Below are positions 20,723-31,853 of a stretch of DNA of 64,000 nt, piece by piece. Source of the stretch: Varanus komodoensis (Eukaryota; Chordata; Lepidosauria; Squamata; Varanidae); assembly GCF_004798865.1 (NCBI RefSeq), contig NW_025335269.1, positions 17,293,045 to 17,357,044 of the forward strand, in the 5' to 3' direction. Numbering within the stretch: position 1 is the first letter of the stretch; each line of letters begins with the position of its first letter. Under the pieces are notes generated by a model. That model saw only the letters and a program-made list of their open reading frames with translations. It was not told the origin of the DNA and did no database searches. Position numbers and translations under genes: made by a program.

Positions 20723-22990
20723 CGATGTGACTCTATGTCAGAAAAGTTGGCCCTGATGTAGCAGAACATTTCCAGCTAACAAGAAAAAGAGCCACCGGTA
20801 TTTTTTCCCCAGCTATTTTAACTTTTCTACTTTCTGTCTTCTCTGATTGATAAGCTGAGAAGATCAGCCTTCTGTGCAGATGATTTTAATAAACTCTGAA
20901 AAGTCTTACTGAAGCCTGCTCCTGTACCACAGAAAAAATATTAGCGTGTGTTGGGCTGAAAGAGCATAGGAAAAACAGCAAGCAAGTAGGTTTGTTCTGC
21001 TTATCATCTTTCCTCACAAGAGTTTCATTTTATTTTCCTTTTATTTGGTACACACACACACATGAGAGGATACTTTGATTTGACTATTACTGAAGGAAGC
21101 CTGAGGAAGGGCTGCTGCAGAGCTAATTTCAGGCTGGGTTTGCTTGCTTATGTCTTGTTGTCTGAGGGCCTGCTTTTTACCACGTCCAAAAGCAGTTAAT
21201 GATGTGTTCAAAAAGAGAAGACTGCATAGTCCTATGTCACCATAGTTAGAGCGACAAGCAGCAAATTGTCCAAGCCTTGGGATAAACAGCTCTTCCACTG
21301 CTCATTCTTCTGCTGTGAACTGGAATGTGAGCATCAACCTAGAAAAATACTCAATTTCTTGCAATTATCTATTAATACCACAGCTATTCCATGGTACAGG
21401 AATCCAGCCAAACTGGGCAAGTTCCCACTTCACAGGCCATCCAAGAAGTGCCTAAAAACAGGCACTAGTCCCTTATTTTTCCTGTTCTGGTAATTTTTGG
21501 TAGTGGAAATTGTCCTTTGTTTTCATGTCCCTGAGGAAGATACTTGACTGAAAACATGGCCCAATTTTAGGTCTTTATTCTACAGTTATCTTTATTCTTT
21601 TGCAACCGAATACAGTTGTCAAGAGAGCTGGCCAGTTGGGCCTTTGTGAAGAGGAGCTGGGGCTTGTAAAAATGTGGAAACAAACACAGAAAATGTGTAT
21701 ATAGATTTTGCTTCTGAAAAAAGCTACACACACAAGTGCAAAGAAACCAGTATAGTTTGATAAGAAGCCAGTTTTCTTGGAAACAGGTATGTGCAGAAAC
21801 CAAGCATGTACCAAAGTAAATTTATTTTCTAGCAGGGTTCCTTTACTTTTATCCCCAGTGGAATCAGGAGGATATAAACACTGCAGCCAGATGACACCAG
21901 GGTTTTGTGCAATAAAGCCGAGCTGCAGGTGTGCGATAGAACACCCAGTATACTCATTTACGTGCCACTGTTGAGTCTTGGGATGAGCAGAGGCCTAGCA
22001 GGTGAAGCTCCCTTGCCTCTCCCCTCTTACATATCAGAAAAAAGCTGGCCACCAAATTCTGCACTGGTGTAGCATTAGATGGAATTTGTAATTTTTAACC
22101 CCCCCCCCCCGCAACATGAAGAGTCCAGTGGGAGGTGGTGAGAAGCTTTTAATTTTAATGTTGCAGTCCTGATCCAACTTGGGACCACAAGTGCAATCAG
22201 AGCTTGCCTTTAGCTACATGTTTTGCAATTACCATAACTTGGAGTTTGGCCCCAAGAACAAACCTGTGTTTTCTGTTTTAACCAACATAAAGCTGCCTTT
22301 CCCCCACTCAAGTCAACTGATAAAATTGTCCAGTCTGTCCTATAATTCATTGGGCTTGAAATAAAGGCGAGAAAGTGAGAGAGGGGTCGTCACAATCCAG
22401 TTACATAACATGAACATGCATGCTCCTGCCACAGCCCGTAGTTCGTTTCTTTAAATCAGCAGGGAAGAAAGTGCTTCATGGCTTTCCACTGAGCCACCGT
22501 TGCAATTGACTGGCTGAGAGAGGCCAGTCTCTTTCTGTCACTGCCAAAGCAGATCAAATGGGGAAAGATGTGATATTTAAACAAGCTAGCGGGTGCCAAA
22601 AGGTTTAAAAGCTTTCTGAAGGCAGCCCCTTTCATGATCCTTGCTCAAACTAAAAATGTTGGAAACATGAACCCTGGAATGCCTTATCTAAAAAGATCCT
22701 CTCTCTGTATAATGCTTTTTGACAAAGTTGTTCTTAATTGTCATTTCTTCCACTGCCCCACCCCTACCCTCTCTTTTAAAAATACAAAATATATGACTGG
22801 GAACGACAGGTGATTAGGGTTACCGTCACTCCCTGTTTTTCACTGAAACGAAGGCTGGTGGAAGAGTTTCTACAGGGCATCAATAGATGCGCAGGTAAGT
22901 TGCCATGGTAGCAAAAGAAGAGTCCCCAGGCTCCTGGCCTAATGATGACTCCTCTGTGGCATGTTGAGCCTAGTCCTAATAAGCAGAGAG
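20723..22990. other. Intergenic, unassigned
   Basis: A short CA run occurs at 21052-21061 and a poly-C run at 22100-22110. I see no gene, RNA gene or confident repeat in the rest. Confidence 0.4.
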
Positions 22991-22994
22991 GGAT

Positions 22995-23196
22995 TAAGAA
23001 GGTTTCCTATTAAGAAGGTTGGGCTGGGCACCTGGGAGAGCTGGGTTCTAGTCCCCCCTTGGCCATGAAGCTCGTTGGGTGACCTTTGGCCACTTGCAGC
23101 CTAGCCTAGCCCACCAGATTGTTGTGGGTAAAATGGAGCTATGTAATCCACCGTGGGTTCTGTACAAGAAGGAAAAGGGCTGGATATAAATGCAAT
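22995..23196 (+). repeat. tRNA-derived SINE, diverged
   Basis: It has the B box 'gggttctagtcc' near 23044, then 'ggccatgaagctcgttgggtgacctttggccac', the 'cctagcccaccagattgttgtg' body and the tail 'aaaagggctggatataaatg'. The head is worn. Confidence 0.75.
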
Positions 23197-23240
23197 CTAG
23201 CAACAAATAGAAGGAGGCACCTTTTTCACACAGGATATAA

Positions 23241-23735
23241 TTAAAGCAGCGTTGAGGATTTAAGTATTTGCTCTGAAGTCCAACTCAAGTTGCATAGGTG
23301 ACTGGACTTGGGAGCAGCAAGCAACTTGACTCAACTTGAGATTCCTACTGTTTTTATGACCAAGTTGATCCAGGGCTTGCCACCTGCATCCAACATGTGA
23401 CAGATATTCCAGGGTTATCTTGGTGAAAGGCAACTGCAACGGACTGGAAGGCACAAGCACAGGAGAGGCAGTGGGAGGGAATTCCAAGGGGCAGGGGCAG
23501 TATAGGGAGGAAGAATTGCAGTAGTGGGGAGAGAAGGCAAGGGTTAGGGTGGGAATATCGGGGGGGGGGGTTACAATTCCTCCCCCCCCCCACAACCACC
23601 TCTTTTTTTCTGTTAAAGTTAGCTCTTGAGAAGAGAATTGACTCAAAAATTTCTTGTGATTACTTGAGACTCAACCTGGACTTGAAAGTAAAGACTCGAG
23701 ACTTGACTCAAGACTTGGAAACATTGCTGAGTTAA
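23241..23735. mobile_element. Non-autonomous element flanked by TTAA, with G/C-run hairpin
   Basis: TTAA occurs at 23241-23244 and again at 23732-23735. Just inside, the left end AGCAGCGTTGAGG and inverted right end CTCAGCAATGTTTCC share a CAGC core, and both arms are rich in 'acttgagt/actcaagt' half-sites in mirrored order. TTAA duplication suggests a piggyBac- or Kolobok-type DNA transposon. The centre has G x11 (23560-23570) and C x10 (23582-23591) runs that can pair. Confidence 0.5.
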
Positions 23736-23879
23736 CTATGGGATGTGCTACCACAGGGAAGGGGGGGTGGCTGTTATAGAGTTACTATGCAAATACTGTG
23801 CTTTTAACAACCAATGGTAATATTGTATTGCTTTATACTTCCTGCTTCCTGTTCTTACCTTTGACCCGGATGTAGTAAT

Positions 23880-24195
23880 ACAGTCCTTCATGACTCCTCA
23901 GACTAACAGCCTGCAGTGTCATCATTTCTATACATGAAACAGTGGCTGCTAATCTGGATGGCTTTAAAAAGGGATTGAAGAGATTCATGAGGGAGGGGGC
24001 TGTCCATGGCAAGTGGTCCTGCCGGCTATGTGCTATGTCCTTTACCCTGTAGGGCATCCCTGCATCCACCAGTTGCTGCGGAGCTTGGGCAGGAGGAGGT
24101 GCTGCACCCATCCTGCTTGAGGGATCCTGTGGCAGCTGGTTTGCCACTGTGTGTATGGAGTGCTAGACTGGATGGACCTCCAGTCCGATCCAGCA
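23880..24195 (+). mobile_element. LINE 3' fragment (squamate CR1-like)
   Basis: 'aaacagtggctgctaatctggatggctttaaaaaggg' then 'gaagagattcatgagggaggggg', 'catccaccagttgctg', 'ggcagctggtttgccactgtg' and 'gtgctagactggatggacctccagtccgatccagcatagc' form a characteristic run found very often in lizard genomes as the 3' end of a LINE. The tail is T-rich. Minus-strand open frames through it are shadows. Confidence 0.65.
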
Positions 24196-24404
24196 TAGCT
24201 TTTTTTGTGTTTTTGAGTACAATAGCTTCCTCCCATACATCCTGCCCTCCATATCAATTGTACACAGAGAAGCTTGAATTCCCTTTTAAGGTCGCCAGAT
24301 GACAAAAAGGCACAGCTCTTGGACCTTTGACGGTTCTGTAGAAGAGGGAATTTCAGTATGACAACCTCCCCATTCCGTCTGGCACCTAGCCACCTACCAA
24401 TAAC

Positions 24405-24525
24405 TTCCTGGGCAAGCACACGTTGTTGTGTGTTGTCAAATCCTCTCTGACTTATGGTGACCCTATGAATGAATGCCTTCCAAAATGTCCTGTCCTTAAC
24501 AGCCCTGTTCAGCTCTGGTAAACAA
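24405..24525 (-). mobile_element. Non-LTR retrotransposon 3' end fragment (RTE/R4-like)
   Basis: On the minus strand it encodes 'PELNRAVKDRTFWKAFIHRV' then 'TISQRGFDNTQQ', which resembles the last residues of RTE- or R4-type LINE proteins (D-R-x-x-W-x-x-x-I-H-x-V). It was truncated before the hAT at 24535 or is just adjacent to it. Confidence 0.55.
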
Positions 24526-24673
24526 GTATTAAGCCAGGGGTCCTCAAACTTTTTCGATAGGGGGCCAGTTGAAAGGTCATGGCTACACGCACAGGCCGGT
24601 GAGGTGGGGGTGCCTGGGGGTGAGGGCCGGTGAGGTGCCCTTGGGTATGCGCGAGGCAGGATCAGGCACAGGT

Positions 24674-25000
24674 GGCGGTGGCTCGCTCGCTTGCTTGCTC
24701 GAAGACCATCTCCAATCGAGCGAGCCACCACTTCCCCCCCCTCCCCACGCTGCGCAACAGCAGCAACCGTGTATGTACGGGAGGCAGGCGGCGGTGGCTC
24801 GCTCGCTCGTTCAGAGACCATCTCTGATTGAGCAAGCCATCACCTCCCTCCTCCCCACGCTGTGAGGCAGCAGCAAACAAGCACTTACGGGAGGCAGGTG
24901 GCAGTGGCGGCTTGCTCACTCGGAGACCATCTCTGAGCAAGCCAGCCACCACTTCCACGCCCACGCAGCAAGCACGCACGTGGGCAGGCAGTGAACGGTG
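24674..25000. repeat. Tandem array, about 110-116 bp x 2.8, inside the hAT
   Basis: Units start at 24674, 24790 and 24900, each with 'ggcggtggctcgctcgc' or a variant, 'gagaccatctctgattgagc' and, in the first two, 'cacgctg...cagcagcaa...acgggaggcagg'. Unit three is degenerate and shorter. GC content is much higher than in the surroundings. The long open frames on both strands here (for example 24042-24821 minus) come from this array. Confidence 0.8.
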
Positions 25001-25066
25001 GTGCGGGCTGGATGGATGGCCATGGTGGGCTGGATCCGTCCCGCGGGCCATAGTTTGAGGACCATG

Positions 25067-25315
25067 AGAGCCAGTGTGGTGTAGTGGTTAACAGCCTGGG
25101 ACTGGGACTCAGACGATCCGGGTTCTAGTCCCCGCTCAGCCATGGAGCCAACTGGGTGACTTTGGGCCAGTCACAGACTCTCAGTCCAACCTACCTCACA
25201 GGGTTGCTGTTGTGGGGATAAGATGGAGGAGGAGAATGATGCAAGCTGCCTTGAGCCCTTTGTAGGAAAAAGGCAGGATATAAATAGAAAAATAAATAAA
25301 TAAATAAATAAAATG
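25067..25315 (+). repeat. tRNA-derived SINE (best preserved copy)
   Basis: It has the head 'agagccagtgtggtgtagtgg', box A 'tggtgtagtggttaacagcc', B box 'gggttctagtcc' (25120-25131), the body 'gagccaactgggtgactttg', 'cagactctcagtccaaccta', and the 3' end 'aaaaaggcaggatataaata' followed by (AAAT)n at 25290-25313. The order fits squamate Sauria-type SINEs with a LINE-like tail. The head retains pol III promoter boxes, but it is not a tRNA gene. Confidence 0.92.
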
Positions 25316-25323
25316 TATTAAGC

Positions 25324-28190
25324 CATACAGTTCAAGGGAAGAAACTGGAGCAGGAGAGAAAGAGTGAAATTTCCTGTCTCCATCCCTCAGGGTCCTAAGG
25401 CATTTCAGGCTTCTCTTCAGCAATATTTGCATAACAACTTTTTACTCTTTACTTTTTTACTTAAACAGCCCTGAGACAGACTCTGAGTCCTCTGCTACTG
25501 GCGATGTAAAAACCACTGAGCAATAAAATAATAATGCGGAATTTCTTTGTGCTTGTGTGTCCTGCCCCAAAAAACACTGAATAAAAATATTCATATAATT
25601 GCATAACACTTCAAATTCCTGGATTTGTTTGCCATGCCAGAATCATGCAGCCATGTATTTCAATGCAATATAATTCCCTGTACAATAGGATAAATTGCTC
25701 TTTGTTATATAATATGTGTATAGCAAATTAACATTATCTCTCCCCATATTCTCTATTCTTCCCCTTCCACAAGAACATAATTGAATACAACCCTGAAGAA
25801 CCACTCGCAATATCAGTCCTTATTCTATATGTAGTTGTGTGTGTATGGGTTTTTTTGGTAGTTAATAAGAATATTTGTTATAGAAAGTCAGTGGTACAGA
25901 CAGGCCATTGCAGTGAAACAAAGCCTAATATGCCATACTGAAATGGATGCAAGCAGCAATAACTCACATGTTCTCCATTCATGTGCCTGAAGCAGAAAGC
26001 TTAGGAAGCTTGCTGCCTGACTCTTTTTTGGATAACATTCTGTATCAAAGAAATGCCCTTTAGACAGCTATATCTGCAGAATTTATTTCCCCTTGGGTGT
26101 ACCTAAATTTGGAAAAGAGGTTAATGTGAGCTCATGTGTGGTGAAGTAAACACAACTTTACCCCGTCAGCCTTATTGTGCATTTTCCCCTGATGCAGATG
26201 AAAGTTGGCACTTCCAACTCTTAGCTGAGTTGTTCAAGGTTAATCAGTGCTTTCACACTTCCATGAGAGCATGCTTATCAGGAAGCATAGAGCATTTCCT
26301 TTAACTGAATATAGAAGAGCATGAAGCAGACTGGAAAACAAACTGCTCAGTTGCACCTTCTATATTCTTCTGCCTCTGCAAGAGAAGGGATTTGATCTTG
26401 CTGGCCTGGTTTCTAGAAGTAAAAGTATAAAACAGCAGATGTCTCTTCTGTCAGCTCCTGCCTTAGGTGACTTTCATGGATGAGCAGACTTTAACTTTCA
26501 GGGTCTACATCTGACACTCTAACCCCTACACATCTGTAGCCGCCAAATTAGGAAACAGAAGGAAATCCCTTCACCTTTGGCTGTTTCATCTTTGATAGAG
26601 TTCCATCTCTCTGCCTCTTCCAACCCCATCCATTTAAGAAGACAGGCCAGACCAGGGATTTCTTGTTGTTTGCTTCCCCAGGTGAATCATGACGTTTTTC
26701 ACCAAACATTATTCCAATAATAAAATTGTTTATTATTATTATTATGTTTACATTTGGATTCAGTTTGCTTTTGTCAATCAAGGCAAAATCTAGGAATCAT
26801 CTGAATCCAATCAACAAGAAAGTTTCACCTTTTGACAAAATCGTGAATGAAAAGCAGAAACAAAGAAGTTGTTGAATTTTATGATCACAAGTGGGATTGG
26901 TATTACTGTTTACAAATTTTATAATTGATCAATTTATATTTGAATTTTATGCACTAAGTTAAATGCTTATTTTTTGAATTAGAAACCTTTAAAGGCAGCA
27001 ACTAAAAGTTGCAGTGCCCTCCAAAGATAGCAATCGAAATTTCCCCCAGTTTTCTTAAGTTCTTTTGCCAGAATTGACCATGTATAAGTCACCATGGAAT
27101 AACTTACAAAGATCCGCAAGAGATTTGCCTGCATATATTACAAGGGAATTGGGAACAGATAAAAAATCCAGACTCCCCCCATCCCTAAGGTGCAGTTGCA
27201 AAGAGTTCTTTCTACACTCTTTGTCAGTGTTAGCCAAGATCTCAGAGCTGGGACTTTGAAGAATCCTATGGCCTCTGAGATGATGTCAGGGGACCGTAGT
27301 TTTAGTAATCTTAGTTACTAGTATTACTTACATACAAATTTGTAGCTTATTAAACTGCACACATTTTTGATGATTTATTCCAGCAGAAGTCTTTGGCTTC
27401 AAGTCCTTCTTCCCTGTCATTGCCTTGCTTGAAGAAGGAAAAAATAAACAAAACAAAACCCTAAAGGAAGCTCCCAACTGTTTGGGAACGAAGTTTTGTT
27501 GGCATGTGTGTTGGAGGGAAAACAGCCTAGGAGGTTTGCCTGTGAGAAGAGAAATTTTGTTCCTTCATTTCCTCTCTTCCCTAAAGAGTTTCTCTTAACT
27601 TTCCTTTTTATTCTCCTTCAGTTGATATTGCCAAAAGGGAAAAGCATTATACAACAGCTAAAAGGCAAACCAGAGATGATGAAAGCTCAATCCGGCCTTT
27701 TTCTTATTCTATGTGTATTCCTCATGGCATTACATACTCCTTCCCCACAGAATGGAGTTATGTCCCTGCACTGCAGATATTTAGATTGTGCTCATCTGCA
27801 CCTAGAGTTTGCTCCCTGTTACTAAGTGTGTAGGTAGCACTGCAGAGTGCTAAAAGTGCTTCACAAACATCTTTAAAGGAGGGGTGAGGAACATGTAGAT
27901 GCAACACCCATTAGCTTTATCCAGGACTGACAATGGTGTGATGTTACGGGAGGTTCAGGCCAGTAACACCTGGTCTGACACCTATCCCTATTTTGAAGCA
28001 ATGCAGTTAGGCTGATCAGAATTGCTCCCATAGGTAGATTGAGAGAGTGAAGCTCAGAAAGAATGGTTTGCCTAAGACCACCAAGTGAGTTAATGGCTGA
28101 GATGAGCTTTAAACCAGGGATTGCTTTTATATGTGCTAGTTGTTTCCCTCCTGTCCCCTGGATATGCATCAGAACCTCAGTATCAAGCTG
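25324..28190. other. Intergenic, unassigned
   Basis: An (ATT)n stretch occurs at about 26728-26744. A frame at 27496-27825 contains, from the Met at 27677, a signal-peptide-like start (GLFLILCVFLMAL) and ends at 27825 without a recognised domain. I see no other gene or repeat I can support. Confidence 0.4.
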
Positions 28191-28194
28191 TACT

Positions 28195-28385
28195 GAGGGC
28201 CAGTGTGGTGTGGTGGCTAGTGTGTTGAACTGGGACTTGGGAGGTGCGGGTTCTAGTCCCCTTTCAGCCATGAAGCCCACTATCGGACTCTCGACCTAAC
28301 CTACCTGACCGGACCGTAGTGTGAATAAAATGATGAGGAGCAGGATTATGTAAATTGCCTTGGGTTCCTTGCAAAAGATATACAT
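28195..28385 (+). repeat. tRNA-derived SINE
   Basis: It has the head 'gggccagtgtggtgtggtgg', B box 'gggttctagtcc' near 28249, the body 'agccatgaagcccac' and 'tctcgacctaacctacctg', and 'aaattgccttgggttccttgc'. The terminal A-rich tail is short. Confidence 0.85.
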
Positions 28386-29240
28386 TTTGTATCATAGTCT
28401 AGTGTTTTCTTAAAACAGATGTCTTGGGTGATTTTGCAGACTTTGACTCATTGCTAACCTGTCTGGTGAGAACTACCAAAATACTGACTGCAGCTGGCAT
28501 GAGGAGCGCACTGGGAGTCAACCAGTGACACGCTCAGTGGTCCCTTCATTCCTTCCTCTTTGAATTCTTTCTCCAGGTATACTAACTGCATGAAGTTTAA
28601 CAAAAAAGAAATCACAGAGTGCAACTGTACTACAATTTTAAATGAAAGAGCTGTGAAAAGGAAAAAAATGTAGTTAAAAAGACCCTGGCTCTCTCCCTGG
28701 ATTTCAGGAATGTCATCGCCCCACAGCAAACCATGGCTGCCCTGCTCTGCCTGCCTTGGCTATTTCTGCTTGCAGTGTCAAGCCACCAGACAGGCAAAAG
28801 GCTAGTAAATTAAACACCAGGGGGTCAACTTAAACCAGGGCTTTGCCTTCATCATAAGGCAAAGAGGAAGAGTCCTTGCAGCAGCATGGCCAGGCTCTTC
28901 TGTACCAAAGTAGCTCCATTCTGAGAGGGTAGAAGCAACTCAGGCCTGCCCCAGCTCTTTCTGTCCTCCGCTTCCCTGCAACATGGCTGCCCAGGCCCAG
29001 CCAGGGGAGTTCAGTAAATTAAGCCTGGATGTGGGGAGTGGGGGCCACTGAGGTCAGTTGCAAGCAGCTGCAGAGCAAACGGTAGAATGTAAACAGGGAA
29101 GGGGAGTGAGACCACCTTAGGGCAGGGCCAGCTTGGCAGTGCAATGGCATGATAGGCCCTTGGTAGCCCCCATAAAGTGAGCAAGCAGTAGTAGGAAGAC
29201 TCCTTCTCTGGGTGGGTGAAAAATTGCAAGAGAGAAATTG

Positions 29241-29242
<2 letters not shown>
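28386..29242. other. Intergenic, unassigned
   Basis: I see no gene or recognised repeat. Minus-strand frames at 29011-29441 run into the GA microsatellite and are not genes. Confidence 0.4.

Positions 29243-29291
<49 letters not shown>
29243..29291. repeat. (AG)n microsatellite
   Basis: About 24 perfect AG units. Confidence 0.97.
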
Positions 29292-29293
<2 letters not shown>

Positions 29294-30722
29294 TACAAGA
29301 GTTAAGCAGAATGCTTGGAGGATTTGGAGAAGTGTACAGATGTAGGGAAGAAATTCCTAGAAGATTCCTTATATCAGGTACCACGTCCTGAGATAACAGA
29401 ATAAGAAGGCTATATGAGAAATTTCCATTAAATAGTATCATTTTGCATACTCTAGGATCAAATGTATGTATTTGTGATTCGTTGGACTATAGTCACCCTA
29501 TATGACGTTATTGGAACTATAAATTCCTTGTTCAAGTCTTCGTTAGCTGAATCTGCTCTCTTTCTTAGCAGATTACTTGCTTTGCAGAATGATAAATAAA
29601 CTTGTTGTATGCCACAAATCAGTTAATTGCTTTACTGCCCTCCAAGTCAGCTGACCAGAGAATTAAGTGAACATTCACTCACCTTCTGGTTTGGAGGTGA
29701 GAATGAGGCTTTTACAATTTCTCCAACACCTGACTGTGATTGTCCTGTCCTGTTTCAGCTCTGGCTGAGCACACTATAATTTAAAGTGAAGCAATGCATT
29801 GTTTCCAGTCCCCAGGTGAAGTGGGGAGGGGGGCATTAAAAGTACAATCCCTGCTAATCCTAGCATCACAAGGGAAGTTGAATTCCTCATGTAAACTGGC
29901 TTTTCAGGAATTAACATCGAATCCCAGCATGCAGCATAGGACTGAGCTGTTCATGTTGGTACGTGAAAGCCCCTTCAAACCCTAATATATTTTTTAATGA
30001 GGATAGCCATTCCAAATTTCATCTATACTCATTGATATTCAAAGAAAGGAGGGGTGCAGTTGACTCCCTGGGGATATGCATAATGTCTAGATGACTAGCC
30101 CTTTTGTTTTAAAGCAAGTATTTGGCCTTTGCAGAAGCTGAAATATGAGGCAAAATGTGCACCCACCATTCTGCCCATTCATTTTCTGAAACTAGCTCTC
30201 ACGTTTGAGGTTTTTTAGCTAATGAATGAAGACACAGCAACTGCTAAAATACCCATTATCTGAGTGTATTAACTCTTCTGGGATTTTAAAGCCTCTTTTT
30301 GGGGTCTTCTCTGCTAGGCACTAATTACAGCCTCACGAAAATGATTTAGAATTCTAGGAGTTTCTTGCAGCTGGCTTTGGGCAGTAGCACATCTAGTGAA
30401 AAGTGAAAGATAGCAGCTAAGACAGTTCATTATATTCCTAACTCAGGTTTAGTTAATACTGTTTTTTCTGAGTTTATAAACAATAAATTTTTCATCAGTG
30501 AGGTGTACAGTTCATTATTTTAGGAGGAAGGTCTGTGGCTGGAAAAGTGGATTATGCCAGCCTTGCATGGCACCCCAGTGTTATTGTTCCCATTTTGCAG
30601 AAGGGTGTGGATGTTATAGGGCATGACGATTCTGCAGTGCAGTCCAGTGATGTTGGTCTTTCAGAGAAATACAGATGGGCTGTGAATTTGATTGTAGCAG
30701 CAGTGCAATTTATTAAGAATGG
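29292..30722. other. Intergenic, unassigned
   Basis: A/T-rich sequence between two purine microsatellites; no gene or repeat family recognised. Confidence 0.4.
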
Positions 30723-30724
30723 GT

Positions 30725-30805
<81 letters not shown>
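30723..30805. repeat. Compound (GT)n(GA)n microsatellite
   Basis: About 13 GT units run straight into about 28 GA units, then a short 'catagtatagcatagcatagc' stretch. On the minus strand this yields the spurious LSLSLS/THTHTH protein. Confidence 0.97.
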
Positions 30806-30806
<1 letters not shown>

Positions 30807-31594
30807 ATAGTATAGCATAGCATAGCTTTGAGATGATCTGCTGCTTTTAGTTCTTGCAGGAAGCACAAGCTGAACCTCGTCATATTTCTTGTAATGTTGG
30901 CCTTGGAGCTGAGACGGTGTGTCACACAGCTCCACAGAAGGTAGTGCTTTTTTCATGTATAAATAAACCTCTTGTGAAGGTAGCTGCATTAACTGTGTGT
31001 TGCCTGTAGCAGTGAGCTGCAAACTAGGTAGGTCATCCCATGCCCTCCCCACAACATTAACCACCCCCTCAAGCCTGTAATGGCCATTGACCCAAGAGTC
31101 ACTGCAGGAGTGAAAACAATCAAAAAAGAACTGGGGAGGGGGAAGGAGTTTAGCTGAGGGTGGGAAGAAATTTTCTGGAAACTAAGATGACCCTCTGAAT
31201 CTACTTATCTTGGTAGGCCTAGTTCTGAGGCCTTATCCTTGCCCAACACTACCTACAGTGCCAGGATTGCTCTCTGATGCTATTGAAGCTTTTTTTCTTT
31301 TTAATTGTGCACCTGTGCACAAGGTAAAATGGAATTACAAAAGAACAAAATTCAAGCCAAGCAAAAGTTCTATTGCTAGCTGGTGTAGACAGTTGCTGAT
31401 AACACTGTCATAGGTAAGTAGTCCAGCCTCCTCTAGAACCTTAAAACCTGATCAACATTTCTCTTCACGCTGCTGTTCCCACAGATTCAGCTGCTGCTGT
31501 CTAGAGCTCCCCTCCTCAGGTGACCTTCAGAGGCTCTGGACTTTAGATCCAATCAAGATTGGGGGAGGATAAACAAAAATGAAAAAAATTGTAT

Positions 31595-31683
31595 TCTCCT
31601 ATCTTGAGGAGGAGAAATAGTTCAGCCACCTTGAGTTCCTTGAAAGGAAAAGAGGTGGGATATAAATAAGTAAAATAATAAAA
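31595..31683 (+). repeat. SINE 3' end fragment
   Basis: 'gccaccttgagttccttgaaaggaaaagaggtgggatataaataag' matches the 3' third of the tRNA-derived SINEs in the window; the head is missing. Confidence 0.6.
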
Positions 31684-31684
31684 A

Positions 31685-31772
31685 TCCCAGCCAGTGTGGC
31701 CAATGGTCAAGAACGTGGCGGTTGCTGCCCATCTGGAGGGAATTCATCCAGGTTGGGGAAGACTGTTCCACA
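31685..31772. mobile_element. Palindromic MITE copy, partial
   Basis: 'cccagccagtgtggccaatggtcaagaacg' then 'gcccatctggagggaattcatccaggttggggaa' corresponds to the centre and right arm of the ccctccag family. It directly follows a SINE tail. Confidence 0.55.
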
Positions 31773-31853
31773 AAGTGTTCAGCAATGTTTCCAAGTTTAA
31801 GAAAATAATTCCAGAACTGGTTGTATGAAGTTGTCTATGCTATAATAGGGATA

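Larger units (their letters stand above)
24527..25323. mobile_element. hAT element with 8-bp duplication, SINE nested at its 3' edge
   Basis: The left target copy TATTAAGC is at 24527-24534 and the left TIR CAGGGGTCCTCAAACTTTTT starts at 24535. The right TIR, read inverted, ends 'gccatagtttgaggacc' near 25063. The second TATTAAGC does not follow directly but lies at 25316-25323, on the far side of a SINE (25067-25315). So a hAT element of about 530 bases inserted first and the SINE later hit its last bases. The interior holds a 110-116-bp tandem array and no transposase, so it is non-autonomous. Confidence 0.85.

Noticed and set aside
24042-24821. 259-codon minus-strand open frame
   Set aside because: It runs through a LINE fragment, a hAT TIR and the GC-rich tandem array; it has no single origin or conserved motif.
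24674-25000. CRISPR-like array
   Set aside because: Units are of 110-116 bp with no spacer structure, in a vertebrate DNA transposon.
25067-25150. tRNA gene
   Set aside because: Box A and B motifs are those of a SINE head; no cloverleaf with an anticodon arm can be drawn, and the body and tail are SINE.
30552-31064. 170-codon minus-strand frame
   Set aside because: Its core is the translated GA/GT microsatellite.
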